This document shows, one piece after another, positions 18,737 through 27,309 of a stretch of 47,496 nt of DNA (its first letter is position 1; every line of letters begins with the position of its first letter). A model generated the notes under the pieces. The model was not told where the DNA came from. It saw nothing but the letters and a program-made list of their open reading frames with translations, and did no database searches. A program made the position numbers and the translations under genes. The DNA comes from Pseudonocardia sp. SCN 73-27 (GTDB lineage Bacteria > Actinomycetota > Actinomycetes > Mycobacteriales > Pseudonocardiaceae): NCBI GenBank assembly GCA_001725415.1, contig MEGH01000033.1:1-47496 (forward strand), in the 5' to 3' direction.

Positions 18737-19396
18737 GTGCGCATCGTGATCGCCGGAGGACATGGACAGATCGCGCTGCGGCTGGCGACCCTGCTGGCCG
18801 CGCGCGGTGACGAGGTCGTCGGGCTGGTGCGCAATCCCGCGCACGTCGACGACGTGGGCGCGGCCGGTGCGACGGCTGCGGTCGTCGACCTGGAGGAGGC
18901 CGACGCCGCCTCACTCGCCGAGCACCTGGAGGGCGCCGACGCCGTCGTGTTCGCCGCCGGCGCCGGACCGGGCAGCGGCGTCGCCCGCAAGGACACCGTC
19001 GACCGGGCCGCCGCCTCGCTGCTGGCAGACGCCGCGGCCCGCGCGGGGGTTCGTCGGTACCTGCTCGTGTCCGCCATCGGCATCGACGACGAGCCCGACG
19101 CCGGCCGCGGCGAGCAATGGGTCGCCTACGTCCACGCCAAGAAGGCGGCCGAGGACGCCGTCCGCGCCACCGACCTCGACTGGACGTTCCTGCGACCCGG
19201 CCGCCTCACCGACGACGCCGGCGTCGGCACGGTCCGGCTCGGCCCGCCCGGGCTCCCGTACGGCGAGATCACCCGCGACGACACCGCCGCCGTCCTGGTC
19301 GCGCTGCTCGACACCCCCGCGTCCGCCGGGCTCGTTCTCGACGCCGTCGGCGGGGACACCCCGATCGGCGACGCCGTCGCCGCGGCCGTCCGATGA
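18737..19396 (+). CDS. NAD(P)-binding atypical short-chain dehydrogenase (NmrA-like)
   Basis: The GTG at 18737 gives a 219-residue protein beginning MRIVIAGGHGQIALRLA, an extended-SDR glycine motif (GGHGQIA). The segments VVFAAGAGPGSG and YLLVSAIGIDDEP and the HAKKAAEDAVRATDLDWTFLRPG end are those of the NAD(P)H-binding/YwnB family. The Tyr-x3-Lys pair is only partly kept (YVHAKK), so enzymatic activity is plausible but not certain. It overlaps the next gene by four bases (ATGA), forming a unit thioesterase-SDR-flavoprotein. Confidence 0.87.
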   Translation: MRIVIAGGHGQIALRLATLLAARGDEVVGLVRNPAHVDDVGAAGATAAVVDLEEADAASLAEHLEGADAVVFAAGAGPGSGVARKDTVDRAAASLLADAAARAGVRRYLLVSAIGIDDEPDAGRGEQWVAYVHAKKAAEDAVRATDLDWTFLRPGRLTDDAGVGTVRLGPPGLPYGEITRDDTAAVLVALLDTPASAGLVLDAVGGDTPIGDAVAAAVR

Positions 19397-20799
19397 CCTC
19401 CCCGGAGTCGGGTGCCGACGAGTTCGACGTCGTCGTCATCGGGGCCGGGCCGACGGGGGAGAACGCCGCCGACTACGCCGTCCGCAACGGGCTGACCGCC
19501 GCGCTGGTCGAGGCCGAACGTGTCGGCGGCGAGTGCTCGTTCTGGGCGTGCATCCCGTCGAAGGCGTTGCTGCGCACCGGCCACGCCGTCGCCGCGGCGC
19601 GCAGGCTGCCCGGCGTGGAGGTGTCGTTCGACCCGGCCGCCGTCCTGGCCCGGCGCGACTCCTTCGTCCACGACCTCGACGACACCAGCCAGGTCGACTG
19701 GGCCGTCGCCGCCGGCATCGAGGTCGTCCGCGGCGTCGGCAGGCTCGACGGGGAACGCACCGTCCGCGTCGGCGCCCGGGTGCTACGGGCGCGGCACGCC
19801 GTCGTCGTCGCCACCGGCAGCGTGCCCGTGCGGCCGCCCGTCGAGGGTCTGGACTCCGTGCGCACCTGGGGATCCCGCGAGGCCACCAACGCCGGCGAGG
19901 TGCCCGCGCGGTTCGGGGTACTCGGGGGAGGGGTCGTCGGCTGCGAGCTGGCGCAGGCGTTCTGCCGGCTCGGGTCGGCCGTCACGCTGGTCAACCACGG
20001 GCCGCGACTCCTGCCGTCGGCCGAACCCGTTGCGGGGGAACGGGTCGCCGCCGCGATGCGCGACGAGGGCATCGACGTCCGCCTCGACCAGGGCCTCGAC
20101 GCCGTCTCACCCGGCCCCGGCGGTTCGATCGTGCTGCACCTCGGCGACGAACGCATCGAGGTCGACGAGCTGCTGGTGGCGACGGGCCGCCGCCCGAACA
20201 CCGCCGACATCGGTCTCGACACCGTCGGCCTCGAACCGGGCGGGCCGCTGACCGTCGACGACTCCGGGCTCGCCCTCGGCGACTGGCTCTACGGCGCGGG
20301 CGACGTCACCGGTCGCGCCCCGCTGACCCACATGGGCAAGTACGCCGCCCGCATCGTCGGCGCCGCGATCGCCGCCCGCGCCGCCGGGACGCCGCTCGAC
20401 ACCGGGCCGTGGGGCGAACACTGCGCCACCGCCGACCACGCCGCCGTACCGCAGGTCGTGTTCACCGACCCCGAGGTCGCCTCCGTCGGGCTGACCTCGG
20501 AGAAGGCCCGCGCCGCCGGGCTGCCGGTGCGGGTCGTCCAGATCGACATCGCCGTCGCCGGATCGTCACTGCAGGCCGACGGCTACACCGGCAGCGCGAC
20601 AATGGTCGTCGACACCGAACGCGAGGTGCTGCTCGGCATCACCTTCGTCGGCCAGGACGTCGCCGAGATGGTGCACGCGGCGACGATCGCCGTCGTCGGC
20701 GAGGTGCCCCTGGCCCGGCTCTGGCACGCCGTTCCCTCGTTCCCGACGATCAGCGAGGTCTGGTTGCGGCTGCTGGAGACTTACCGCTCGGGTGCGTGA
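19393..20799 (+). CDS. Pyridine nucleotide-disulfide oxidoreductase family flavoprotein
   Basis: The ATG at 19393 gives 468 residues. The FAD motif is VVVIGAGPTGENAA, the redox pair is C48 and C53 in ECSFWACIPSK, the NAD(P) motif is FGVLGGGVVGCELA, and the second FAD motif is GDVTGRAPLTHMGKYAAR. The C-terminal dimerisation domain ends with SFPTISEVW. In lipoamide dehydrogenases the equivalent position is HPTLSE; here the base histidine is replaced by phenylalanine (F450) while E455 remains. It is therefore unlikely to be a classical lipoamide dehydrogenase; a quinone or small-disulfide reductase (LpdA-like) is more likely. It converges on the PIN toxin gene. Confidence 0.9.
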   Translation: MTSPESGADEFDVVVIGAGPTGENAADYAVRNGLTAALVEAERVGGECSFWACIPSKALLRTGHAVAAARRLPGVEVSFDPAAVLARRDSFVHDLDDTSQVDWAVAAGIEVVRGVGRLDGERTVRVGARVLRARHAVVVATGSVPVRPPVEGLDSVRTWGSREATNAGEVPARFGVLGGGVVGCELAQAFCRLGSAVTLVNHGPRLLPSAEPVAGERVAAAMRDEGIDVRLDQGLDAVSPGPGGSIVLHLGDERIEVDELLVATGRRPNTADIGLDTVGLEPGGPLTVDDSGLALGDWLYGAGDVTGRAPLTHMGKYAARIVGAAIAARAAGTPLDTGPWGEHCATADHAAVPQVVFTDPEVASVGLTSEKARAAGLPVRVVQIDIAVAGSSLQADGYTGSATMVVDTEREVLLGITFVGQDVAEMVHAATIAVVGEVPLARLWHAVPSFPTISEVWLRLLETYRSGA

Positions 20800-20807
20800 C
20801 GGCGCGC

Positions 20808-21215
20808 TCAGCGCACCAGACGGATCACGACCGTGGGGTGGAGGTCCGCCTGCACGCGGGACCACGCGGCGTCGGCGGTGATGGCTGGGACGCCTAGACG
20901 GATCGCCAGCGCCAGGCAAGCACGGTCGCCCAGCGACAGGCCGGCTGCACGTCCGGCCGGCCAGAGGCCGGCCGCGGTCGCGGCGTCCTCGGCCGAGAAG
21001 GACTCCACCACGACGCCCAGCGCCCTGACCTGGCGAAGTGCCCGCGCGGCGTCGATCCCGTTCTGTTCGAGCTTCTGCCACGTCTCGGACCAGTTCACCG
21101 CACTCATCGCCGCCCCGTCGAGCGCCGCGTCGACACCGTCGGCACCCGGCTCCTCCCGCAGCCAGGCGAGCAGCGCGGAGGCATCGAGAACGGCGGACGA
21201 GCCGGTCGTCGTCAC
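20808..21215 (-). CDS. PIN-domain toxin (VapC-like ribonuclease)
   Basis: The 135-residue protein from GTG 21213-21215 has the PIN acidic set: D11 in VLDASALLAWL, E44 in NWSETWQKL, D97 in LGDRACLALA and D115 in ITADAAW. Such proteins are Mg-dependent RNases that cut tRNA or rRNA and are neutralised by an antitoxin. The start overlaps the stop of the upstream AbrB-type gene by four bases (GTGA), the classical toxin-antitoxin layout with antitoxin first. Length is normal for VapC. Confidence 0.9.
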   Translation of the reverse strand: MTTTGSSAVLDASALLAWLREEPGADGVDAALDGAAMSAVNWSETWQKLEQNGIDAARALRQVRALGVVVESFSAEDAATAAGLWPAGRAAGLSLGDRACLALAIRLGVPAITADAAWSRVQADLHPTVVIRLVR

Positions 21216-21487
21216 CCTGCCTCGCGGTCGGCCTCGGAGCGGCGATCGGCCGCCAGGTCGTCGACGACGGATCCCGATCCGGTCCAGTCACGCGCGACGT
21301 CGCGGCGGAGTCGCGCCACGAGCCGGGCGCGCGTCTCGATGACGACGCGGCCGTCGTCGACGTAGACGACCACGGAGTCGCCGGGTTCGATCCCCGCCGC
21401 CCGGCGGACCTGGGACGGGATCGTCACTCGTCCCTGGTTGTTGACCGAGACCTCGGCATGAGGGCTGAGTTCGTCCGGGTGTGTCAC
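21212..21487 (-). CDS. AbrB/MazE-type antitoxin
   Basis: The 91-residue product contains a SpoVT/AbrB swapped-hairpin DNA-binding domain (residues about 10-55): VSVNNQGRVTIPSQVRRAAG, then GDSVVVYVDDGRVVIE. The C-terminal tail is charged and probably wraps the toxin. The gene precedes and overlaps the PIN toxin, and such antitoxins repress their own promoter; the short gap before it (between it and the start region at 21488-21515) would be opposite the copD end. Antitoxin pairing of AbrB with PIN is a known VapBC subtype. Confidence 0.9.
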   Translation of the reverse strand: MTHPDELSPHAEVSVNNQGRVTIPSQVRRAAGIEPGDSVVVYVDDGRVVIETRARLVARLRRDVARDWTGSGSVVDDLAADRRSEADREAG

Positions 21488-21515
21488 AGGTTCAGTGTGT
21501 CAGACACATCGTCGG

Positions 21516-22496
21516 TCATGCAGTCTGCGTGAGGGCAGCGGCGACGCCGATGGCCAGCGCCATCAGGGTCACCTCGACCGCGGCCCAGCGCAGCACCGGG
21601 TAGCGGCCGGCGGCCAGGCGGCGGCGCGCCGCGTTGCCGAGCACCGCGATCCCGGCGAGCAGCACGACCTTGGTGATGATCAGCCAGCCGTAGCCGCTGG
21701 TCACGAGCGCACCGAGCGACGGCAGCCGCAGCAGCGCGTTGAGCACGCCGGTGATGCCGACGCCGACGATGCAGAACGTCGCCAGCCGCGAGAACCGCGG
21801 CACCACCGGGTCGAGCAGGGTGCGGCGCCCGCCGAGGAAGACCAGCATCGCGGCCAGCCCACCGACCCACGCCGACGCGGCGGCGACGTGCAAAGCCGAC
21901 ATGATCACGGCCAGCTCGTGGTCCGACGACGTCCCGGCGTGCCCCGTGACCGCGGGTGTGAGCAGCCCCAGCAAGGCCGCGACCAGCGCGGCCCGCGGCG
22001 GGACGGCGCCCTCACGCACCAGCCGCGCCGCCGCGCACCCGATGACGACGAGCACGCACGCCGCCGTGAGCACCAGGCCACGGCCCGAGGCGAGCGACGT
22101 GGCCCAGCGCAGCAGCTCACCGCCGCCGACCTCGGTGACGGGCCGGCCGTAGGCGTCGGCGGCCCGGAAGACGATGTCGCACAACACGACCACCAGCCAC
22201 GCACCGCCGACGCCGACGATCGCGCGGTCGAGCCTGCGGTCGAGCGTCCGGATGTCGCGCTCGGACACGCCTCGGGTCCGGACCAGCGCCGCGAGCAGGC
22301 CGAGGCCGACGCACGCGATCCCGGCGACGTCCATGCCGGAGCGGGTCACCGCCGTCGCGACGCGGGCCGAGAACGTCGAACTGCTCAACGCGTCGGCCAG
22401 CACACCCGCGACGACGGCGGCGGCGACCGCGAGCCCGGCCCACAGCACCGGCAGCAGCCGGGACGTGGTGCCGGGCCGCGCGGCCGCCTTCGTCAT
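21516..22496 (-). CDS. copD: CopD family copper-export/import membrane protein
   Basis: The ATG at 22494-22496 overlaps the copC stop (ATGA) and gives 326 residues with about eight to nine hydrophobic helices. The helices hold scattered His and Met residues, including HAGTSSDHELAVIMSALHV, which fits the CopD domain. CopD moves copper across the inner membrane, receiving it from periplasmic CopC. Upstream in-frame sequence lies inside copC and is not part of the gene. The cluster order ycnI-copC-copD is a common actinobacterial copper-handling unit. Confidence 0.9.
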   Translation of the reverse strand: MTKAAARPGTTSRLLPVLWAGLAVAAAVVAGVLADALSSSTFSARVATAVTRSGMDVAGIACVGLGLLAALVRTRGVSERDIRTLDRRLDRAIVGVGGAWLVVVLCDIVFRAADAYGRPVTEVGGGELLRWATSLASGRGLVLTAACVLVVIGCAAARLVREGAVPPRAALVAALLGLLTPAVTGHAGTSSDHELAVIMSALHVAAASAWVGGLAAMLVFLGGRRTLLDPVVPRFSRLATFCIVGVGITGVLNALLRLPSLGALVTSGYGWLIITKVVLLAGIAVLGNAARRRLAAGRYPVLRWAAVEVTLMALAIGVAAALTQTA

Positions 22497-23056
22497 CAGT
22501 TCTTCCCGAGCCGCAGCGCGAGGGCGACGCCCCCACCGACGAGCACGACCGCGCCGACGATCCACGGCCACACCGGCGCCCCGCCCGAGCCGGAGTCGGC
22601 CGAGGCCTCACCGGTCGCGGGGGCGTCGGCCGCCTGCGGGGCGCCGCTGACCGGCACGCCGGTCCCGGTGCCCGCCTGCGTCAGCGTGAACGACAGCACG
22701 CCCGAGACGGGGTGCCCGTCGTCGGACACCACGCGGTAGCCGATGTCGTACTTCCCGGCCGGGCCGAGCGGCTTCACCTTGACCGTGACCGAGTCGTCGG
22801 CCGCGACGGCGTCGCCGTCCTGGTAGGCGAGCCGGTCCGGGCCGATCACGGTGACGGTGTTGAAGCCCGCCTGCATGGTGTCGCTGAAGCGGATCGTCAC
22901 CGACGTCGGGCCCGTCGCCAGGGAGGCGCCGTCGGGCGGGTCGCTGCCCTCGAGCTGGGCGTGCGCCAGCGCCGGGCCGGCGCCCAGGAACAGCGCGAGA
23001 CCGGCGGCGACCAGCACGGCCGTCACCCGCCCCGCGATCCTGGCCACGCGCGTCAC
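22496..23056 (-). CDS. copC: CopC domain copper-binding protein
   Basis: From GTG 23054-23056, overlapping the ycnI stop by GTGA, the product is 186 residues. A signal peptide ends at GPALAHAQLEG, so the mature protein would begin with histidine, the Cu(II) ligand of CopC. The CopC beta-sandwich follows, with FSDTMQAGFNTV and the second Cu ligand region SDDGHPVSGVL (Asp and His). A Ser/Gly/Ala-rich linker leads to a C-terminal transmembrane helix (VWPWIVGAVVLVGGG) with a basic tail, so the domain is anchored outside. Copper is passed to CopD, encoded by the next gene. Confidence 0.92.
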   Translation of the reverse strand: MTRVARIAGRVTAVLVAAGLALFLGAGPALAHAQLEGSDPPDGASLATGPTSVTIRFSDTMQAGFNTVTVIGPDRLAYQDGDAVAADDSVTVKVKPLGPAGKYDIGYRVVSDDGHPVSGVLSFTLTQAGTGTGVPVSGAPQAADAPATGEASADSGSGGAPVWPWIVGAVVLVGGGVALALRLGKN

Positions 23057-23826
23057 GGCGTGGTCACCTTCTCCTCGTCCTTCGACGCGGTGCCCGCACC
23101 ACCGGAGGGCTTGCGGTTGCGCAGCGCTGCACCGGCGCCGAGACCGAGACCCAGCGCGCCGAGCAGCAGCCCGATGCCGCCGAGCCAGCGCGCGGTGGTG
23201 TCGGTGGTGCCTGCCGAGCCGGAGTCGCCGCTGGTCGCGGCCGCGGCGTCGTGACCGCCGTGCCCACCACCGGTGGCCGGGGTCAGCGTGACGGTCGGGG
23301 CCGGGTGCTCCGGCTCCGCGCCGCCCGGCTGCTGCGTCTCGTTCCAGTTGACGACCTTGCCGTCGTCGTAGGTCTGCGCCGCAGGGAACGCGAGGCTCGT
23401 CGTGTCCTCGGGCAGCGGACCGACCGACAGCGGGAAGTCGACGTACTGGCCGGGCCCGATCCGGGTGCCGGGCTGGGCCGTCCACGTCACGGTGGTGACG
23501 GCCTGGGTGATCTGGGCGCCGTCACGCTCGATCGGCTGGGGCAGCACGCCCTTGGTGACGACGGCGTCCCAGCCCGGCTGGGGCGTGGTGCGCGCCGAGG
23601 TGATCGGGTGGTCGACGGGGAAGGTCACCTCGACCTTCGTGGTGCCCGCGGTGTCCGACTCATTGGGCACGCGGAAGGTGATCACGGTGTAGCCGCCCTG
23701 CTGGGCGGTACCCGGCTGGGCCGTGACGTGGGCGAGGGCCGGGGAGGCCGCGGCGATCGCCACACCGGCGACGACCGCGGCCACGACGCCGCCGCGCAAG
23801 GCGGAACGACGCAGGGATCCGAACAT
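23053..23826 (-). CDS. YcnI-like (DUF1775) copper-binding protein
   Basis: The 257-residue protein has a signal peptide ending ALAHVTAQPG, giving an N-terminal histidine as in the monohistidine copper site of YcnI. The DUF1775 beta domain follows (GGYTVITFRVPNES, TTPQPGWDAVVTKG, VDFPLSVGPLP). A disordered His/Gly/Ser-rich linker (GGGHGGHDAAAA) may bind additional metal, and a C-terminal helix (GGIGLLLGALGLGLG) anchors it. It is the first of three overlapping genes (ycnI-copC-copD). Confidence 0.92.
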   Translation of the reverse strand: MFGSLRRSALRGGVVAAVVAGVAIAAASPALAHVTAQPGTAQQGGYTVITFRVPNESDTAGTTKVEVTFPVDHPITSARTTPQPGWDAVVTKGVLPQPIERDGAQITQAVTTVTWTAQPGTRIGPGQYVDFPLSVGPLPEDTTSLAFPAAQTYDDGKVVNWNETQQPGGAEPEHPAPTVTLTPATGGGHGGHDAAAATSGDSGSAGTTDTTARWLGGIGLLLGALGLGLGAGAALRNRKPSGGAGTASKDEEKVTTP

Positions 23827-23845
23827 GGGAACTCCGTTGACTGGG

Positions 23846-23867
23846 ACCGCCGCACGTCGGCGGCGGT
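23846..23867 (-). terminator. Possible hairpin before ycnI
   Basis: ACCGCCG and CGGCGGT arms with an eight-base loop lie between the stop of the upstream membrane-protein gene (23888) and the ycnI start (23826). It could end transcription of the former or act in the ycnI leader. In such GC-rich DNA short stems arise by chance, so this is tentative. Confidence 0.3.
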
Positions 23868-23887
23868 GGATCGGGGTGAAGGTCGGT

Positions 23888-24514
23888 TCACACCCGGGAC
23901 GGAGGTCCCCGCGGGGTACGCGGGCCCAGCGCTGCCCGCGCCGTCGCCCCGAGGACGGCCGGGCACGCCACCGCGAACGTGGCGAGCGGCCGGTCGGCCG
24001 GGGGGACGAGCAGCCGGCGGGGGAGCACCCGGGACAGCGCCGAGACGAGCAGGCCGAGCACCACGTCGGCGTCGCGGATGAGCAGCCCGATCACGACCGT
24101 CGCCGCCGCGTGCATGGCGAACATCGACCCGCCGCTCGCCGGCCCCGCCGCGGCCGCCACGTGCGAGTGCCCGATGACCTCGAGCACGGCGTGCATCGCG
24201 AGCTGGCCCGCGGCAAGGACGCCCAATATCCCGGCGATGCTGCTACACGCGTCGGCGATACTGACGATCAGAGCCGTGAGCAGCGGGAACAGGACGAGCA
24301 GCAGCCCCAGGTCGGGCAGCGCGCCGCCGCCCGCGACGTGCGCGACACCCGTGATCAGCGATGCGGCCGACGCCACCGCCACGCCCCGGGCCCCGCGAAG
24401 CGGGCCGGGCCGCCGCGCGTGCACCCGGGGCTGCCGGGCACGCGCAGGGACACGGCCGCGGTCGCGGCGCGGGGCACGCGGGACCGCAGCACGGGTCCCG
24501 GGGCCGCGCCTCAT
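23888..24514 (-). CDS. Hypothetical polytopic membrane protein in the copper cluster
   Basis: The likely start is ATG 24512-24514 (MRRGPGTRAAV), giving 208 residues; a longer in-frame version exists. After a very Arg/Pro-rich, low-confidence N-terminus come about four to five hydrophobic helices. They include VIGHSHVAAAAGPASGG and MFAMHAAATVVIGLLIRDAD, in which three histidines lie in or near helices. I do not know a named family. Its place directly upstream of ycnI, on the same strand, and its histidine-bearing helices suggest a role in metal handling with CopD (inference). The true start is uncertain, and the Arg-rich beginning may not be translated. Confidence 0.6.
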   Translation of the reverse strand: MRRGPGTRAAVPRAPRRDRGRVPARARQPRVHARRPGPLRGARGVAVASAASLITGVAHVAGGGALPDLGLLLVLFPLLTALIVSIADACSSIAGILGVLAAGQLAMHAVLEVIGHSHVAAAAGPASGGSMFAMHAAATVVIGLLIRDADVVLGLLVSALSRVLPRRLLVPPADRPLATFAVACPAVLGATARAALGPRTPRGPPSRV

Positions 24515-24569
24515 GACAGGAACGGTAACCGGTGACCCCGACGGGCCCACACGGACCGTTTCGCGCCGG

Positions 24570-25301
24570 TCAGTCGGGGACACGCACTCCCAGGTGACCC
24601 AACAGCTCGTTCTCCAGCCGGTCGAGCTCGCCCGCGACCGCGCGGAACGCCGTGCGGCGCCGGGTCGTCGGCATCTGCTCGGCGGCGCGGACCGCGACCG
24701 ACAGATCGGCCAACCGGGGCTCGGTGTCGGCCGCGAACCGCCGACCCGGCTCGGTGGTCCGGGCGTCGCCCTCGACGGTCAGCTCCGGCAGGGCCTCCGC
24801 GATCCGCGAGATCCGGGCGTGCAACGCGCCGCCACGGCCGGTGTAGGCGCCCAACTGGTCGGCCGGGACGCCGAGCCGGCGCGCCTTCCGGTCGTCCCAC
24901 ACCGCGCGGGCCGTTCCCGCCGCCGCCAGCGCGTACGGGGCGACCAACGGCAGCAGGACCTTCCCGACGGCCACCGCCCGGGTGATCTTCGCCGGCGCCA
25001 GCGCCGTCGCACTCGCCACCGCGTTGACGGCCGTGTCCTCGGCCGAACCGACGCGACGGCCTGTCTTCTTCGCAGCCTTCGCCGTCTTCTTGTCCGCCGA
25101 CGCCAACGCCTTGGCCGCCTTGATGTCGGCGTGCGCGATCTTCTTGGCCGCCTTGGCACGCGCCTTGTCGAGCGACGCGGCCAGGTCAGCGGCCTCCGCA
25201 GCCGCCTTCTCCTCGGCCTTCACAGCCTTGCGGGCGGCCTTGGCCTGCTTCCCGGCCTGCTTGCGGGCCGACCTGCTCCCGCGCCGTCCCAGCAGTGCCA
25301 T
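24570..25301 (-). CDS. DUF6474-like Lys/Ala-rich coiled-coil protein
   Basis: The ATG at 25299-25301 follows AGGAGG at five bases. The 243-residue product begins with about 90 residues of Lys/Ala-rich helix (KAEEKAAAEAADLAASLDKA, KAAKALASADKKTAKAAKK), probably a coiled coil or nucleic-acid-binding arm. A hydrophobic stretch follows (VGKVLLPLVAPYALAAAG) and then a folded C-terminal region. The layout is that of an actinobacterial family of unknown function (DUF6474 as I recall it). It is divergent from the nuclease gene and 55 bases from the next minus-strand gene. Confidence 0.75.
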   Translation of the reverse strand: MALLGRRGSRSARKQAGKQAKAARKAVKAEEKAAAEAADLAASLDKARAKAAKKIAHADIKAAKALASADKKTAKAAKKTGRRVGSAEDTAVNAVASATALAPAKITRAVAVGKVLLPLVAPYALAAAGTARAVWDDRKARRLGVPADQLGAYTGRGGALHARISRIAEALPELTVEGDARTTEPGRRFAADTEPRLADLSVAVRAAEQMPTTRRRTAFRAVAGELDRLENELLGHLGVRVPD

Positions 25302-25426
25302 GCCGTCCTCCTCATGCGCCGGGCGTCCCGCCGGCCGGGTGCGCGCTCGGTCCGGGCCACCTTAGAGCCCGGACGCGCCGGTGGCAGGCGCGGAGGCTGT
25401 CGGTGGTGGTCTCTACCCTCGGGCGT

Positions 25427-27172
25427 GTGACGGTGAACGAGACCCCGGCGGCGGACACGGTGCGGGACACGGCGACAGGCTCGCCGTTCCCGGGCACCGG
25501 TGCCGCCGCCGTCACCGGCGTCTCGCTCGACGCGTCGGTCACCACCCGCTGCCGCCGCCGCGTCCACCTGGACCACGACCCCGCGGTCGCCGACACCCCA
25601 CGCGCCCTGCCCGACCCCTCCCTCGAGCAGCGCCGGGCCGACGCCCGCGAACACCGCGACCGCGTCGGCGAGCTCATCGGCGCCGCCCACCGGGACCTGT
25701 GGGCCACCGTCCCCGGCGACGCCCCCGCCCGCGAACGGGCCGAGGCCACCGTCGTCGCAGTCTCCGCCGGAGCGGGCCTCATCTGGAACGCGCAGCTCCC
25801 GCGCGACCGCGCCGGTGGCCGCCGCGGCGGCGCCGAACTGCTCGTCCGCGTCCCCGGCGGCGGCTACGTGCCCGTCCTCGTCGTCCGCCACCGCGTCACC
25901 GATCCCGGCCAGGGCGCACGGACGACGCCGCTGCTCGAACCGTTCCCCGGGCGCGCCCGCCACGACCCCACCCGCAAGGTCCGCTCCCAGCCGCGCGACC
26001 TGCTCCGTCTCGCCCACCTCACGCGCATGCTCGGCGCCGCCGGCTGGGCCCCACACGACGACGTCGCCACCGCCCGCACCGGAGGCGTCGTCGGCCTCGA
26101 CGGCGACGTCGTCGTCTGGCACGACCTCACCGCCGAACACTGGCCCGGCGGCCGCAGCACCATGGCCGAGTACGACGCCCGCTTCGCCGACCGCGTCAGC
26201 GTCGCCGTCGCGGCCGCCACCGGCGGCCCCGCACTCGCGCTCCCGTCGCGCGTCACCGAATGCCGGCGCTGCCCCTGGTGGCCCACCTGCGAGGCCGAAC
26301 TCGCCGACGGACAGGACGTCAGCCTCGTCGTCCGCGGCGAGTCCGCCACCGCGCTGCGCACCGCCAACGTCCTCACCGTCTCCCAGCTCGCCGCGATGGA
26401 CCCCACCCAGGAACCGCCGGTCCCGTTGCCCGGCATGGCCTTCGCCGACACCATCGCCCTCGCCCGGGCCTGGCTGCGCGGACTGTCCGTCGTCCGCCGG
26501 GTGCCCGCCGTGCCCGTCACCCGCGCCGACGTCGAGGTCGACGTCGACATGGAGAGCTTCGGCGAAGCCGGCGCCTACATGTGGGGCGTGCTCCTCTCGT
26601 TCCCCGGCGGCACCCGCGACGGCGACCAGCCCGCCGGCTACCGCGCTTTCGCCACCTGGGAACCCGTCCCCACCGACGACGAAGCCCGCTCCTTCGCCGA
26701 GTTCTGGACATGGATCACCGGGGTCCGCGACGCCGCACGCGCAAGCGGCCGCACCTTCGCCGCCTACTGCTACAACGAACAGGCCGAGAACCGCTGGCTC
26801 CTCGGCTCCGCCGAACGCTTCGCAGGCAAGCCCGGTATCCCCCCGATCGCCGAGGTCCAGGCGTTCATCGACGCCGACTCCTGGGTCGACCTCTTCGCCG
26901 TCGTCAACGAGTGGTTCCTCTGCGCCCACGGCAAGGGCCTCAAGCGCATCGCCCCCGCCGCCGGGTTCGCCTGGCGCGACGCCGAAGCCGGCGGCGAGAA
27001 CTCCATGCGCTGGTACCGCGACGCCGTCGCCCTCGACGGCGGCACGCCCGACCCGCTGCAGCGCACCAGGTTGCTCGAGTACAACGAGGACGACGTCGGC
27101 GCCACCCGCGCCCTGCGCGAATGGATGTCCTCACCCGCGATCGAGACCGTGCCCCTCGCCGCCGACCTCTAA
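25427..27172 (+). CDS. TM0106 family RecB-like nuclease with RNase H-like domain
   Basis: From GTG 25427 the product is 581 residues. The N-terminal part resembles a RecB/Cas4-like domain, with SLDASVTTRCRRRVHLDHD and a cysteine cluster CRRCPWWPTCEAE that could hold an Fe-S cluster or zinc. The C-terminal part has a DEDD-type ribonuclease H-like domain: VDVDMESFG, then YCYNEQAENRWLL and a final NEDDVGATRALREW with the typical Asp pair. Such proteins are predicted exonucleases of unknown pathway. It stands alone, divergent from the coiled-coil gene. Confidence 0.82.
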   Translation: MTVNETPAADTVRDTATGSPFPGTGAAAVTGVSLDASVTTRCRRRVHLDHDPAVADTPRALPDPSLEQRRADAREHRDRVGELIGAAHRDLWATVPGDAPARERAEATVVAVSAGAGLIWNAQLPRDRAGGRRGGAELLVRVPGGGYVPVLVVRHRVTDPGQGARTTPLLEPFPGRARHDPTRKVRSQPRDLLRLAHLTRMLGAAGWAPHDDVATARTGGVVGLDGDVVVWHDLTAEHWPGGRSTMAEYDARFADRVSVAVAAATGGPALALPSRVTECRRCPWWPTCEAELADGQDVSLVVRGESATALRTANVLTVSQLAAMDPTQEPPVPLPGMAFADTIALARAWLRGLSVVRRVPAVPVTRADVEVDVDMESFGEAGAYMWGVLLSFPGGTRDGDQPAGYRAFATWEPVPTDDEARSFAEFWTWITGVRDAARASGRTFAAYCYNEQAENRWLLGSAERFAGKPGIPPIAEVQAFIDADSWVDLFAVVNEWFLCAHGKGLKRIAPAAGFAWRDAEAGGENSMRWYRDAVALDGGTPDPLQRTRLLEYNEDDVGATRALREWMSSPAIETVPLAADL

Positions 27173-27309
27173 CCGCGGCTCCTCGGGTTCACACGACCGC
27201 CTCCGACCCGCCCGGCCTCCGTTCACCTCGCGTCCGCACCCCCCGCCGACCATCGGGTCGACAGGGGCAGGCCCACCGGCCGCCCACGCGCCACCGCGAG
27301 GAGCCCGCC

